NCBI GenBank assembly: GCA_022497155.1
Contig: MU385720.1
Span: forward strand, 248,001-312,000
DNA: 64,000 bases
Source: Whalleya microplaca
Lineage: Eukaryota > Ascomycota > Sordariomycetes > Xylariales > Xylariaceae
Reading direction: 5' to 3'
Positions within the stretch are counted from its first letter, which is position 1. Each line of letters begins with the position of its first letter. Below the pieces are notes generated by a model. That model saw nothing but the letters and a program-made list of their open reading frames with translations. It had not been told where the DNA came from and ran no database searches. A program made the position numbers and the translations under genes. This document shows, one piece after another, positions 13,142-26,250 of the stretch.

Positions 13142-14621
13142 CTAATTTCTCCAAGTAATCGTTTTTATCCTGACATATTCCTCTACGCCAGACAACGTGT
13201 TGAAACGTCCGAATCCGCTTGCCTTGGCTCCCCCGTGCGGCAGTGGCATCTCGTCGTGAATCGTCATGTTGTTGATATGCACTGCTCCGGTCTCGATACC
13301 CCGGGCGAAGCGCAAGCCCCTTCTCAGATCCTCGGTGAAGACCGCTGATGTAAGGCCGTATTCGGTGTCGTTGGCAATCCGCAGCGCCTCTTCCTCGGCA
13401 TCGGTCTCGATGAGACTCACCGTAGGTCCAAAAGATTCCTGCTTGTATATATCCATCTCAGGGGTCACCTTGCTGACCACAATAGGTCGCATCCTCGTCT
13501 TCGAGCTCTCCTCTACATCAATGTCCCCGTTCAGTAGCAGAGCGCCTTTACTGACGGCGTCTCTTAGGAATCTCTTATTCTTCTCCACACTCTGGGCGTT
13601 AATCACGACAAGCGCATCATTCTTGGACGGATGTATCCGCTCCACCGCGTCCAATAACTTCTTCTGGAATACTTCGCTAACCTTCTTGTGCACAATGATC
13701 TTCTCGGTGCTCATGCAAATCTGTCCAGAGAAAAAGAATGCTCCCGCGGCGCACTGCTGTGCCGCGAGGTCGAGGTCTGCATCCTCCCACACGATAACTG
13801 GCGCCTTGCCTCCAAGCTCCATCACAACGGGCTTGATATGCTGCCCTGCCAGTTTTGTGATAATCCTGCCGACAGAAGTGCTGCCGGTAAAATTGATCTT
13901 TTTAACCTCCGGGTTGGCCACGAGGGCTTCTGTGACCGCCGGCGCATTGGCGGGGTTGGTGACGATGTAGTTCAGCACTCCTTTGGGGAGACCAGCTTCG
14001 GTCAGCACAGACACGATAGCACTATGCGTTCTAGGTGCCGTCTCAGAGCCCTTGAAGACAGCAGTGCATCCAGCCGCGATAGGGAAAAGCACTGAACGTG
14101 TGCCTAAGATATAGGCAGCGTTCCTGCGATTGATGAGCTCCAATCCAGCCGGTACAATGCGAAGAATATACTCACCATGGCGCTATGGCTAATACCACAC
14201 CGTACGGCTCTTTCACAACCATCGCTCCAAGGTTTGGATCATCACAAAGGGGTACAGAGCCGGCCAGACCGCCTACCCGCCCAGCCACATCTTTAAGCAT
14301 GTCGGTGACGAGAGTGAGATTGAAGTCAGCCCAACCCCTAGGTGCAGCCACCTCGTCCACCATGTACTGCGCCAGCTCATCCCACCTCGCCTTTATGACG
14401 TCGGCAGCCTTGAGGAAAATATCTCGCCGCTGAGCAGTGGTTGAGTACCGCCATTGCTGTCCCGCAGCCGCAGCCGCGTCAACGGCGGCGATGACGTCGG
14501 CCTCCGTCGCGATGCCGCATCTATGCAGGACTTTTCCGGTGTCCGGCGACGTCACCTCGAACGTCTCCGCGACATGGCGCTCCTCGCCGTTAATCACAAA
14601 CGGGACGGTATAAGACGACAT
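13142..14621 (-). CDS. aldehyde dehydrogenase (salicylaldehyde/vanillin dehydrogenase-like)
   Basis: NAD(P)-dependent oxidation of an aldehyde to its acid. Two exons, 14621-14176 and 14123-13142, with a 52-nt intron (GTGAGT...CGCAG). They give 475 aa, the usual length. The whole family fold is present: the cofactor segment IAPWNAAYILGTRS, with its Asn split by the intron, FTGSTSVGR, MELGGK with general base Glu251, the nucleophile Cys285 in FFFSGQICMST, and ESFGPTVSL. The C terminus PHGGAKASGFGRF is typical. The best subfamily match is the bacterial/fungal salicylaldehyde or vanillin dehydrogenase group, used in aromatic breakdown; that assignment is from pattern memory. There is no targeting leader, so it is probably cytosolic. 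The start is the first ATG after an A-rich stretch. No catalytic residue is missing. Confidence 0.92.
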
Positions 14622-16163
14622 TTTTTTTTCGCGAGGAATGAGAAATGACGGGAGCTGTAGGTCGTTCGTGGGACCAGTGAAACTCTAATTGCCCCGTAAG
14701 AGGGGGTGTTTTTGCGTTTCGATTTATTCGCTAACGTTAGACCTGCCCTATTAATCCTTCCCAGTGTGAGAATCCGTCGAGCGCATTATACATACATTCA
14801 TACGAGGACGGATTGCAGGCATCCATCTTTTGCCAGGTCTTTTAATACCTCCATGTACATATATATGCACGCCCGCATCATGATCCATGTTCCTCATTGC
14901 TTCCCGGCACTTGCACCTGATATCGAGCTCATGCTGCCCCTCATATTCCATAGGTGCTAAATTACCCCCCTTGTCGCGTCTCTTATTTTCCCTCGGCTCT
15001 TCATTGGCCCCGGGCCTTCGCCTTGCCCGCATCGACCCCCGAGACCATGTCCCCGGAATCTGCAACCGGGAAATGAGAGTGCAGTGGAGTACCTAACCTC
15101 GACTGCCCTTATGGGCATTCTGACTAATCGTTTCTTGAGCATGCCGAAACGGATGCCGGGTCTTCACGTGTCGCCCGCCCTTACCGTCGGGTACCTAAGT
15201 TCATTACATACGTATGTAGTGGCTCGGTGTTAATCCTTACATAAGTACCTACATTTCGAAGTCTTACAACAGGTTAGGTATATTGGCTCTACTGGGTACC
15301 TAAACGCATGGAGAATTCGAGCTGCTCCCTACATCTTGTCACGGTGATTGCGATTGCTATGTAGGTACGCGGGTGTTTCTATAGCGCAACATGTATCTTC
15401 CATGGGCAGAGGGTTTTGAAAAAGAGTCAATTGTTCTTCTCTTCCAGTCAACTAAATTGGTAGCGAGTGTCTTCAAGACTTAGAGAGGAAATAAAAGGTG
15501 AGAATTCCCCTCACCACGTTCGAAAACAGTAGACTTAACTTTCCTGTAACACCTTTGGGGTTGTCCAGCTTGTTGTGTTCATGCTGTTCACCCTAATAAT
15601 GCTCGGATGGTGAAAGGATATAATATGACCCATACGGCAAAAGGTCAAGAGACAGTACCAAATTATATCGGTAACCTTTGAGAAAGTTTACCTCATATAA
15701 TATGCGATAAAAGAATAGGTTACGTCAAGCAGTGACCGAAACTTACGAGATACGTATCTTATTTGTTGCTAATGTAGCCGCCGTTGGGTAGCCATACCTT
15801 CTGTTAGATAGTTATACATTCCAGCAGTATCAAATAATATCCAACAGCACCTAATATATGTACTCGTGCGGCATTCCTACATCTTGTATAGCTTCCAACA
15901 GGTCTTGGCTCCAATCCCCGTGTGACAATCAGCATAAATTGGCAGCTGTCGAACCGTCGTCAACGACCTGATCATGTAGAGTATCACTATTGCACACAGA
16001 TATATACCACAGATAGTTTCAAAAAGAACCCCCTTGCGCAGCCTGAAGTACCGTGTATCATGCTGAGAGACGTGATAAGCGCACTCAAGACTTCATTGAT
16101 GGTCTCTTTCTCTTGATAGGTCTAGAATTTGGACAGACCGAACAATCTAAATGATAGATATAT
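14622..16163. other. intergenic, AT-rich, 1.5 kb
   Basis: Promoter side of the aldehyde dehydrogenase gene, then AT-rich sequence up to the NACHT gene 3' end. Several TACCTA/TAGGTA words occur (for example near 15193, 15246 and 15360). No coding exon seen. Confidence 0.5.
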
Positions 16164-19100
16164 TTATCTATACTTAAGCCGAAGATTCACCTGCCACATT
16201 GTATCCACAAAGGGTTCCAAATCTGTATTGTCAAGTTTATTATCCCAGTCAGCCTGTAGAGGATTGCCCAAATCAGCCAGGCCTTTTTGGGCAGCCGATG
16301 GTGTGGGAGCGTGGTCAATCAACCGTTGAAGGACAGCAGCATGCTGCGGTACCCAGATTTCGATTATGTCGCGTAGAGTCAACACATTGTTCTTCGTCTG
16401 AGCCAGCTTGACCAGCGGGTGCTCAGCTTTGATAACGCTGACATCTGATCTAGGCACTAGGACGCCGTCGCTGAATGCGGCCACTGGTACCCAGGAAGAA
16501 CCATCCTGCGCCTGAATAACAAGATCGCGGAACTCGACGGTAAAATTTGGAGATGCCCCGTATCTCAGGAATACATCCATGAATGGCACAGAATGGAATC
16601 TGGTCTCTTGAAATCGACCAAGGAACATATCAACCCCTCCCATTCGAAGCCAGAGACGACCATGCCAAGCCGAGATCTTATCGAAGCGAGTAGTGAAGTT
16701 CGGAGAGACGCCTTGGCTGAAGCAGTATTCAAGTGCTTCAACTCTTCTTTGTTGCGGTATAGTAATATATGTAGTGGGAGATGACAACATCATCAAGTGC
16801 ATGATGTCATAGCAAGCAGTACGATGCTGATCGAAGAATGTGGTCGCAGCATCTCCCAAGGACCATTCTAGATACTCATATGCACAATATTGTAATGCAG
16901 CCAGATGGATTATTTGGGCTGGCTCAGCAAATACATCGTACCCATCTAGTAAGCGCGCCTGGATCATTTTCTGTTCTTGTGGAAGCACATTATAGATCAG
17001 CTGGCCAACTTCTCTAAGGAAAACAAACCAACGCAGAGATTTCATCTTTTGGAGACGAATGCTCAGACGAAATGTTTTCATTAAGGTGTCAACACTTTCC
17101 ATTAGGAAATTTGACAAGACTAGATGGTCCTTAGATATACTAGACTTTATTTGCGCAAGTAAAGTCTACAAGTTTAGAGGTCAGCATTTGTCTTGGCTAT
17201 CCTTGGAGCCATAGGGGTATAATAAGGAGTAAAGAAAGGGCACATGATTCCTGAGGTCATGACTGGGGAGTAAATTGTCACTCCAACTAGAAAAGTAAGG
17301 AAATAAAGGACTGTGCATACTAACCTGGCAGAGAGCATCAAAGAGATCAAAAGCAGCAATATAAGGCTGCATGAGAGCCATTGCTTCTGATGTCTGCAGA
17401 AACTCAATGATGGACCGATGGACAAATAGCACACAGTCAGGGAAGGTGGATAAGTTAGCCCTGCGAACTTCCAAAAATCCTCTGCACCGCCCATATATCT
17501 GTCTCCTAGTTATATCGAGTCGTCTATTAATGGTCGTATCTTGACAAGTAGACACGAGCTGTTTTATTGCAAAATCATTGTCGTGGAAGTATTCATCTAG
17601 GAACGAGTACTGTAAAAGGGTCACGGTATTCGCAATTGATGTAGGTAATTCAAAAATATTCAGGCTCAGCGGTATAAACTATATTACCCCATATTATTAG
17701 TGATTTTCGTTCTAGGTAATTTAGACAATAACGACAGGGAATTTTGCCTCGTGATGCCAGATAGAAGAGGTATTAAGCGACATCGTATATTACTTACTAG
17801 AGCTCTAAAAGCCCATTCACGATCGCACTTATGAATAGAACTTAGCAGATGATGAAACAGGCCTTCTATCTCCACAGGGCAAAGGTTGATTTTCTTTTGA
17901 ATTTTCGTGAGACTATCACCGTTTAGAAGTGCTTCGTCGACTGTTTCTAGTACTAAAGAGACCCAAAGAAAGACGCCTTCGGCTTTGGTGCAAATAGGGC
18001 GAATAAGTGCTAATTCCCTGGTTTCTTCGTCAAGTGCTTGCCAGTATGGATTTGCTTTCACCTTAGTCGATACAAGGTTTGCTATATCCTGCCCTGTGAG
18101 ATCACTATATGCAATCCAGAATTAGCAAATACCCGACTTTGATATTGTGGGAGGTCTATTTTATATCAAGGAGCTTTTAACTCCAGAGTCCAGGTTTATC
18201 TCACATTGGCAAAGGTAAGCCCTAAAACGAGTTGAGATATGAAAGAAAGGATTATGTAATACGTACTGAATCTTGAATTGTGGACAACCTTCAAATGCCT
18301 CTCTAAAGACGTTCCAATCTCGGCTCGAAACGCATATCTTGAGATCGTCGGGAGTTTTTCTGACCCACTCAGAGAGTGTACGCGTCATTTCTATGTGGCT
18401 GCCTTTTAGTTCATCCAGGCCGTCTATAAAGAAAGCAAATCGTTTCGAGGCGATCAGCTGTTTCTGCTCGAAAATATTATCAAAAGCTTGGCGAATATCT
18501 CCCTCTCCAAAGGCGGCTGGTGAATCAGCCAGGCCTTGAAACGCATTCCATTGTTCAGGGAACGCTAGGGGAATGAGATCTGGAGATGCGCTAAGAATTT
18601 GGAACAAGAGCGAGCGGAGAAGAGCCTTCCAACTATTCTGCGATTCGTCAGGTTTCCAGAAGAAGAATTTTGCAACAATCAGCTTTTTGTCTCCAGCCCA
18701 CAAGTGTAGGAATCTTGTTAATTCCTTATGACAGCAAATATATTTCATTAGTGTCGACTTCCCGGACCCTAGCTTTCCAGAGACCTATATGTAAAGCATC
18801 TCATGTCAGTTTCTTAGCCTACCTTTTGAAATTATGTGAATAAGGCACGTACTAACTCTATGTTAGCTTACTATCACCACAGATCTTATGGAGAGAGATA
18901 GGGGTTGTATTCGAGAATATAAGGCCTAGGGAATGTTTCCGAAGGCTTGTGTACACACCATGGAATATCCCCCCACGATCCCTAAGCCAGTCAATGAAAG
19001 TGTCTCGGGCACGAGCTTGACGATCAAGCAATAATCTCTGCGGCCATTTCTCGTTCTTGTGGTCTTCGTTCACGTCGGTTTGGGTTGCAAATACCCAGCT

Positions 19101-20127
19101 GACTAGTATGTCAAAGAATATCATATTAGCTTCCAGAGGCTACCCTTTTAGAAAGTCTAACATATTTCCCTGGTTGGATAGGGAACTTCACTGTATGGAT
19201 ATCTTAAAAATATCCTACTTACTACTACAGGTTAGCTAGTGTAGGTATACAAGTATAAGGGATAAGTCGAGAAACAAAAGTTCAGGGGTTCAACATGGCA
19301 TCTTTTTGTACATACCATGTCACTTTGTCAGCAGGGCCTACATCTTGGAACCTCTCATTCATAGATGGAAACCTCAATGCATCAATGACCTTGCTTTGGT
19401 GCATCCTCGAGATGGCATCTTGGGTGATGTCTAGGATAGTCTGAATGTGGCTAAGGGAAGCCTGACTATCTTGCTTGGAATCTAAGGACGAACGAAGGGC
19501 ACGCATATCCTGTTGGATAGATTTAAACTCGTCGCCGACTTTATCTTTCGATTTGATGATATCATCGAGTTTTTCGTGCATTTCGCTCCTGCCAAATTAA
19601 CTTTGTGAGCATCCAACATGAATCGGCCATATTCTCTATAGAACTACAGCACTCTCCAAAGTTGCGAAAATACAGCAGACAGTACTATCTCTCATATTGA
19701 CTAACCTTGTCATAGCCGCAAGCTGAATTTGCAATTGCGACCTACACCGATCGAGTTTCTTTTCAAGCGCAAATTTGTCCTCGTTTCGGCGTTTGTTTCG
19801 CAGAACAGCACGGATGCTATCGACCTTCGACTTCGGGCGTTTCGCTTTCAAAGTCTCGACCAAAGTCAATAGATCATTAGACAGATCTAAACACTCTACG
19901 GCTAGAGAATCCAATGCCTCTTGGTCGGCTGACATGTATGAGGGCGACTTCCGCGAATCCAACTGGATTGCCAGACGTTTCATATGACGAGTGTCACGCT
20001 CAAGACTTGGATCTAGTGAAGTCGAGCCTGAATCTCGCAGGCGCTTGGCCTCGATGACGATTTTGAATCCATACTCAACAAACTGGCAGATGTTAGCAGC
20101 CAGCCCGAGAGCTGCAACCGCCTCCAT
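16164..20127 (-). CDS. NACHT-domain STAND protein (NLR-like) with DUF7791-type C-terminal region
   Basis: Signal-transducing NTPase of the fungal NLR-like class. Members with known roles act in nonself recognition and programmed cell death. Seven exons: 20127-19706, 19588-19316, 19098-18957, 18784-18267, 18104-17798, 17678-17325 and 17165-16164. They total 3018 nt and 1005 aa in one frame. The N-terminal domain (about 1-140) opens MEAVAALGLAANICQFVEYG, the typical start of fungal STAND proteins, and is followed by a coiled region. NACHT: P-loop GKLGSGKST at about 282-290, Walker B FFIDGLDEL at about 397-405, then CVSSRDW and DLTGQDIA. The winged-helix-like part contains LLQYSFLDEY and VLFVHRSIIEFL. 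The C-terminal third matches the region following NACHT in the DUF7791 group. No ankyrin, WD40 or TPR repeats are present. The exon 2/3 and 3/4 joins are less certain because those introns are long (217 and 172 nt). Confidence 0.85.
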
Positions 20128-21029
20128 ATCGTCAGGTTCTTCTCCGTCCAGGCCGTGATAATCATCAGAGCAGACTGGGAACTTGCTGAGCTGAGACTGC
20201 TGAGTGATAGGTATTTATGATGGGCGATGCCTCCGCTGAGTGGGGAGCTACGCCATCTTTCATTGGACATGTTACAGCGGCTATGCGGACTCAACCTAGG
20301 TCGCAGCCGTTTCAAACCACCCAGAAGAAACTTTCAACAACTTCATTGGATGGTGGCATATGCAGCTGTTGATCCTTAGAACTAACATCAAATGGAGAGG
20401 GTACATGAGCTGACCTACTCTCCATCAAATGGGGGCGCCTTATTTGTTATATAAATACCTAGTATGTGAATGGGCTATGGGTTATCTTGGATAAGTGCAT
20501 GTTAGATTTGTGTATTCCGCAATCCGTTCGGATTACTGTACAGAGTATGTGAAGCCTGTGGCTGCAGGAAAGAGGTTCACCGTGTTGAAACGCTAATAAA
20601 CTGTACTCGACTCGCACCAAGCAAGCTGCGCCACAGCTCAAAGATGGCGATCCCATTTTCAGAACCTTAGCAGTCGCAAACCTTTCCAGTTCCAGATGCA
20701 TAACTAACGTACTCCAGAACGCCATAGGCCAACGTTACACGTTACATTGAATGCTCTCGTTTATACTGTGGTCCGAATGTAGTTCCAATGGCTAAAGATG
20801 GGAGCTCGCGGCTAACAGCTGTCTGGTTAGTCGTTTTTTAAGCCCCTTTATCCCTGGCCCTCGTACGCTGAGGTCGGACCGCAGAATCGCGATACTGATT
20901 TCCGACTAGCTTTCTAGCCTCATTCCTTTGGCTCTCATGTTCTTCACAACGCCATTCATTAATAGGTAAGCATCATGCTGTTGAGACCCTGGGTATTCCA
21001 AATGCCAGATGACTAATATGACTTTATAG
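20128..21029. promoter_or_regulatory. shared upstream region of the divergent NACHT and GT90 genes
   Basis: About 0.9 kb between the NACHT start codon (20127) and the first assignable exon of the glycosyltransferase. It should hold both promoters and the unresolved first exon of the glycosyltransferase. No clear operator motif was recognised. Confidence 0.4.
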
Positions 21030-24004
21030 ATCAACCACGGCTGTCATCGTTTCTGTTACTGCTCATCTCCGGTGCTGTGGCTGTCATCGCTAGCCTCTTT
21101 TCAAAATGGCTCCCCGGTGCAGATGGGAGATTTGGTGAGTTTTGTCTATTCTGAACGAAGAGGCAACCTCTGATAACCTGAGCAGATTCAGATGCTATCC
21201 TTAAAGGAATGCAGTCGTCCTTGCCACATCGACCTCGCCGTTTTTATGTTCCTTGTATTATTCTTCTTATTGTTATTAGACTAGAGACCATGCATAGAAT
21301 CATGTATAACTTCCAATGTACTACCGAAGGCATAGAAGTAAGTACACAATCTGACCTGATAAAGGAAGATCAAACTAATAATAGCTAACAGGCCTTTCTC
21401 CCTGTGTTATTAGCTGCTCATGAGTTTCTCTCCCACCGTATAGCGCCGGTCGTGTCGGATGAGCCTGAAGATATGTGGGGCAACCCGTTGGAAGATTTCA
21501 AGAACTGGATCATGGAGTCCCCGATTACTTTGTTCTTCAGCACTTTGCTCTTCAGTTATGGTGTTTTCATGGTCGCAGATTTCACCCCAAGGTCAACATA
21601 TTTCTGCTCGACCTTGATAGACCCTAACTCATTCATCGTTTCTCTCCAATGGTTGGGTGTGTTCATCGATGCGGCGGTGATCATAATGCTTTGGAGAGTG
21701 TTATCATGGACGCGGACCACAAAGAATCGTCTTCGAACACTTGGTGGGATTCTTGTGGTAGCGTCTCTTGGCGTCTCATTCTTATGGCTTGCGACTCAAG
21801 TCTCTCAACGTCGCGAGATCATTGGGCACCATCCCTTTAGAGGAATAGGCTCTCTCTACTTCTTCGATGTTTTTAGCACAGGCCTATTGGTTTCCGGTCT
21901 CGTCATATCAGCCGCTCTTTGGATCTGCGATTCGACAGTATTGGAACCCACGGCTGTCGCAACATTCACCTCTGGTATGTTGTCTAGCATCCAAAATGTG
22001 TTGCTAATTGGCACATATCAACAAACCTCGGCCATACAACCCCTGATGATGCTCACCATTATCTCGGTTGGCTTCAGCACATTTACATATGCGAGCAATA
22101 TGAGATGGATCGTTGTCGTCAAACGGACTTTTCTTCTGTTGCTGCTGATTTGCATTATCATTGCATCAATAATATTTGGCGTTATAAAGCATAAACCGCT
22201 AGATCGTCATCCTGTCGACGACCTCGTCTACAAGAGTAGGGTTGAGGCAGATCGCTGGCTCCGACATGCAACCATTAGCACGACATTAAAACCTGCAGTC
22301 GCCGAATACAAAGACCGGCATCATGGCCGTGACCCGCCAAGGAACTTTGATAAATGGTTTGAATTCGCGCAACAGCGGAAATCAGTTGTCATCGACAGAT
22401 TTGACCAGATCGAGAATGGTGAGTTATGCTTGGGACCTCTAAGTACTTGTTCCACACTATTCTAGGAAGTCCTAAAACAATAGCCCTCAGTACCTGAACT
22501 ATGTCTTAACCTACAGGTAGCGCTAACTATAAGTCTTGCAGATATTTTACCTTTTTGGGGGATGAAACAACAGAAGATTCGCGACGGCTTCGAAATTCTA
22601 AAAGACCTGCCAGATATCGGTATCATTAAAATTACAGATGGTAAAGCATACCACAACGAACCATCTGATCCTCTACAGAAGGTAATTCTTGACGAGGCGG
22701 TGTCGATGATTTCAACTTTCGTTGAACATCTTCCCACTATGTCTATCGCGATCAACCTACAAGAGCGTCCAAGGGTCCTTGTTCCTTGGAATGAAGTGCA
22801 CAGATTGACGTTGACCGGAAGTAAGACTCGTTTTAAGCTACTCCCTAATCATCCACGGAAACGTCAAGAAGATGGCTCTGTGCCACTAGCTGGTAACTCC
22901 AACGATGCGTTGAAGACACCGCTGAAGCCGACTGTGCGACCCTACGTATCCGCAAAGAAATTCCGGCAACTCCAAGCACTAGCGTGCCCTCCCGGGTCAG
23001 CTACCCGCGCAGGCGTCCATTGGGATGTGCGAGACTTCTGTTCCTCCTGTGTCGCGCCGCACTCCCAGGGGCAATTCTTGCAAGACTGGGATATGTCTCT
23101 TAACCCTTGTCATCAGCCAGACATATTCAATCTTCATGATTTCCACACAACACCTCATCGCTACGAGCTGTACCAGGACCTTTTGCCCCTTTTCAGCAGA
23201 TCCAAAACAGGTGGCTTCAACGACATTCTCATGCCACTTGCCCGACCAGACATCGACCAGGAGCCAGAAACTCAAGCATTCAACGAGAAGAAGAATATCA
23301 TCCATTGGCAGGGTGACTTGAAAGACTCGAAAGCCACTACACAACAATCTTTTCATGGAGGGCATCGAAACCGACTCATCCACTTCACGAACAATGCCAG
23401 TACCGCTGACGAAGTTTCGATGCTCCTTGGCATCTATGTTAATAAGCAAGAAAAATTTCAATTCGAAGAAACACGGGTTCGAGAGGCCAACGGGCCCCTG
23501 CCTTTCGAAACCTCGTTCACCAACATAGAAGCTTGTGACGACGCGGACTGCCAGCTCCTCCACCAGGAGTTCGGCCTCAGAGAGCCGGGTACGGCACTCG
23601 AAAACCGGTACGTCATGCTCCTCGACAGCGCCGACGGGCCGCCCCCAAATTTACTTCGTATGCTACGCTCCAACAGCGTACCGGTGCTATCGTCCATCTT
23701 CCGCGAGTGGTACACAGAGCGGCTAATGCCGTGGGTTCACTTCGTTCCCATCGACGTACGATATCACGCCTTGCATAGTACGCTGTCGTACTTCATAGGC
23801 ATGAAGGGTCGTGGCTCCGTAAACGGGCGCGAGCCGCTTACCGAGCCCCGGACAGAAGACGCGCAGTGGATCGCTGAGGAAGGCCGTAAGTGGGCTGAGA
23901 AGACCCTGAGGAGGGAAGACATGGAGGTCTACTTGTTTCGATTACTACTGGAGTGGGGCAGGGTCATTGATGACAATAGGGATAATCTAGGCTTTGTCTT
24001 GTAG
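21030..24004 (+). CDS. CAP10 / GT90-family glycosyltransferase with multi-pass membrane N-terminus (first exon unresolved)
   Basis: Membrane-bound protein of the CAP10 (DUF821, GT90) family, whose best-known fungal member is a capsule xylosyltransferase. Exons: 21030-21134, 21186-21337, 21392-22418 and 22542-24004, at least 915 aa in one frame. Introns are 51, 54 and 123 nt. The first exon starts inside a hydrophobic helix (LSSFLLLLISGAVAVIASLF), so a short upstream exon with the ATG is missing from this model; it must end in phase 1. At least six to eight membrane helices fill the first 300 residues. Then come the family marks DPPRNFDKWFEFA, the HWQGD segment with GGHRNRLI, and RSNSVPVLSSIFREWYTERL followed by PWVHFVPIDVRY. 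The expected WRG and DGN-x-S-x-R signatures are altered (HWQGD; SADGPPPNLLRML). It is probably a Golgi enzyme; the sugar and acceptor are unknown. Confidence 0.85.
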
Positions 24005-24713
24005 GAATAGTATATAAAATTTGGTATCTGCTGTTGGGTTGGTTTAGGATAGAGAGGTATACTTACTATGATTAATTCAGACAAATTCATCGTCTATACC
24101 TTTCTCTGGCCGTGACTTTCGCCTTAGAAGTGTGCTGCCATGCCTTCATGTGAACACTGCTCTCAAGCCTTAAGAGATTGAAGGTCACTTACTGTAGGTG
24201 TACCAAGCCTGAGTCTTTATAAACATGCAGAAGCTGTGCCTATTTATGTATTATTATTCCATGTGGAATCTTCATGTGGAATGAATGCTATTATGTATTA
24301 ACTATCTCTCTACCTCCTACCTACCTAGGTACTTCATGTATTACCCCGAGAATTGCATAAACTCCGATTTGAATATCTAGGTACCTAGGTCGTGATTGTG
24401 TACCATGTGACGTCGTCATAGCCACCTCACAAGCTCGGTCCACACGTTATGTACATGTAGTTACAGTGCCAGACAGCTCTATCGCTCTATCGTTATTACT
24501 ACTCCCCACCAATCCAATCTAATCCAATTCACGCCGACATCACCAACCTCACAGCCCGATTGACGACAACTACATATCTCAGAAGTGCGATACTAGAAGT
24601 GCGATCCGCAACGATTCGTTGAGGCAGATTTTAATATTTCATCAATTGGGACTCAAACATCACTGCCAATATACCAATAGGCTACGCCGAGCTGAACTCG
24701 GACCCCACTGACC
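24005..24713. other. intergenic, SNX4 promoter side
   Basis: Contains several TACCTAGGTA-type palindromic words (about 24314-24390), a CRE-like TGACGTC at 24408-24414, and a 14-bp-spaced double copy of AGAAGTGCGAT near 24581-24605. No gene seen. Confidence 0.45.
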
Positions 24714-26250
24714 ATGGCGGTCATCGACGAAGACACCTTTTCTAGTATCCCGTGGAACAGTGATGGAGCCGGACCGGCGGGCTCGAGCTCGTCGACATCG
24801 ACGACGACGCCCACCTTAGAGGCAGAGCCACCTACCACTGAAGATCAACACCACGGTCAAGATCTAGAGCGCCAGGACCCGGGCCTGTCTGGCGACATAC
24901 TCGAGTGTACCGTATCTAAACCCCGCAAGGAGAGCGATGGCACTAAGGACGCATTTGTATCATATTTGATTACCACAAACGTAAGTACCCGGGAATATTT
25001 CTGCCAATGCTTCATTATAGCAAGAGATATATATATCACCACCAAGCGCATAACAGAGAAGAGAGTCAGCACACTAACGATGCCTGCCGCCATAGTCAAC
25101 ATTCCCTTCTTTCCAGAAATCATCCTTCACCTCCCGCCGCCGTTTTACCGACTTCCTTTTCCTGTATAAATCACTTTGCAAAGAGTACCCGGCATGCGCA
25201 GTCCCGCCATTGCCCGATAAGCAGCGCATGGAGTATGTGCGAGGAGACCGCTTCGGGTCCGACTTCATGAACCGGCGAGCTTTCTCCCTACAGCGCTTTC
25301 TCGCGCGCGTGGCCCTGCATCCCATCCTCCGCCGGGCGCCGATCCTCCACTCCTTCCTCGAGTCGCCCGACTGGAACGCCACGATGAAGTCCCGCGCCTC
25401 TAGGACGAGCGTGACGTCGGACCAGGGCAGCGGCGGCGTGTTCGACAACTTCGCCGACACCTTCATCAACGCCTTCACCAAGGTGCACAAGCACGACAAG
25501 CGCTTCATCGAGGTGCGCGAGAAGAGCGACAAGCTGGACGAGGACCTGGGCCACGTCGAGAAGGTGGTCGCGCGCGTGGCGCGCCGCGAGACCGACCTCG
25601 AGGCCGACCTGCGCGACCTCGAGGAGCAGTTCCGGAAGCTGATCATGCTGGAGCCCGGCGTCGAGGGCGCCGTGCACGGCTTCGCGGCCAGCGTCGCGGA
25701 CACGGCCAAGGGCCTGCGCAAGCTGCGCGAGCACACGGACCAGGACTACCTCGGCAGCCTGCGCGACATGCAGGCGTACAGCCAGGCGCTCAAGAACCTG
25801 CTGAAGGCGCGCGAGCAGAAGCAGCTCGACCACGAGCAGCTGACCGAGTACCTGAACAAATCCTCGCTGGACCGCGACGCGCTGGCGTCGGGCTACGGGG
25901 GCGGCGGCGCGCTCGGCGGCGCGGGGGGGTTCCTCCGCTCCAAGCTCGAGGACGTCCGCGGCGTCGACCACGAGGCTTCGCGCCGCGAGCGCCTGCGCAA
26001 GCTCGAGATCCGCATCGACGAGCTCACCACCGAGGCCGAGCGCGCCAAGAAGACGTCCGAGATGTTCGACGAGGAGGTCGTGAAGGAGGTCGTCGACTTC
26101 GAGCGCATCAAGCGCGTCGAGCTCAAGCGCCAGTTCGGCGGCCTCGCCGACGCCCACGTCGAGTTCTACGGCGGCGTCGTCGAGGTCTGGGAGGAGTACG
26201 TCCAGGAGATGGAGAAGGAGGGCTTGAGCGCTTCTACGTATACCGGTTGA
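24714..26250 (+). CDS. SNX4: sorting nexin-4 (Snx4/Atg24), PX-BAR protein
   Basis: Binds PtdIns3P on endosomes, retrieves cargo from early endosome to Golgi, and supports selective autophagy such as Cvt and pexophagy. Two exons, 24714-24980 and 25096-26250, with a 115-nt intron (GTAAGT...CATAG). They give 473 aa, the usual size. The N-terminal 50 residues are Ser/Thr/Glu-rich and disordered. The PX domain (about 55-175) shows SRRRFTDFLFLYKSL at 102-116, the PPLPDK loop at 126-131 and GDRFGSDFMNRRAFSLQRFL. The BAR domain (about 190-470) is long coiled-coil with FADTFINAFTKVHKHDKRF and repeated charged heptads, then EFYGGVVEVWEEYVQEME. A Gly-rich loop (SGYGGGGALGGAGGF) interrupts the BAR helices, as in fungal homologues. 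GC-ended codons dominate exon 2. It converges with KEX2. Confidence 0.95.
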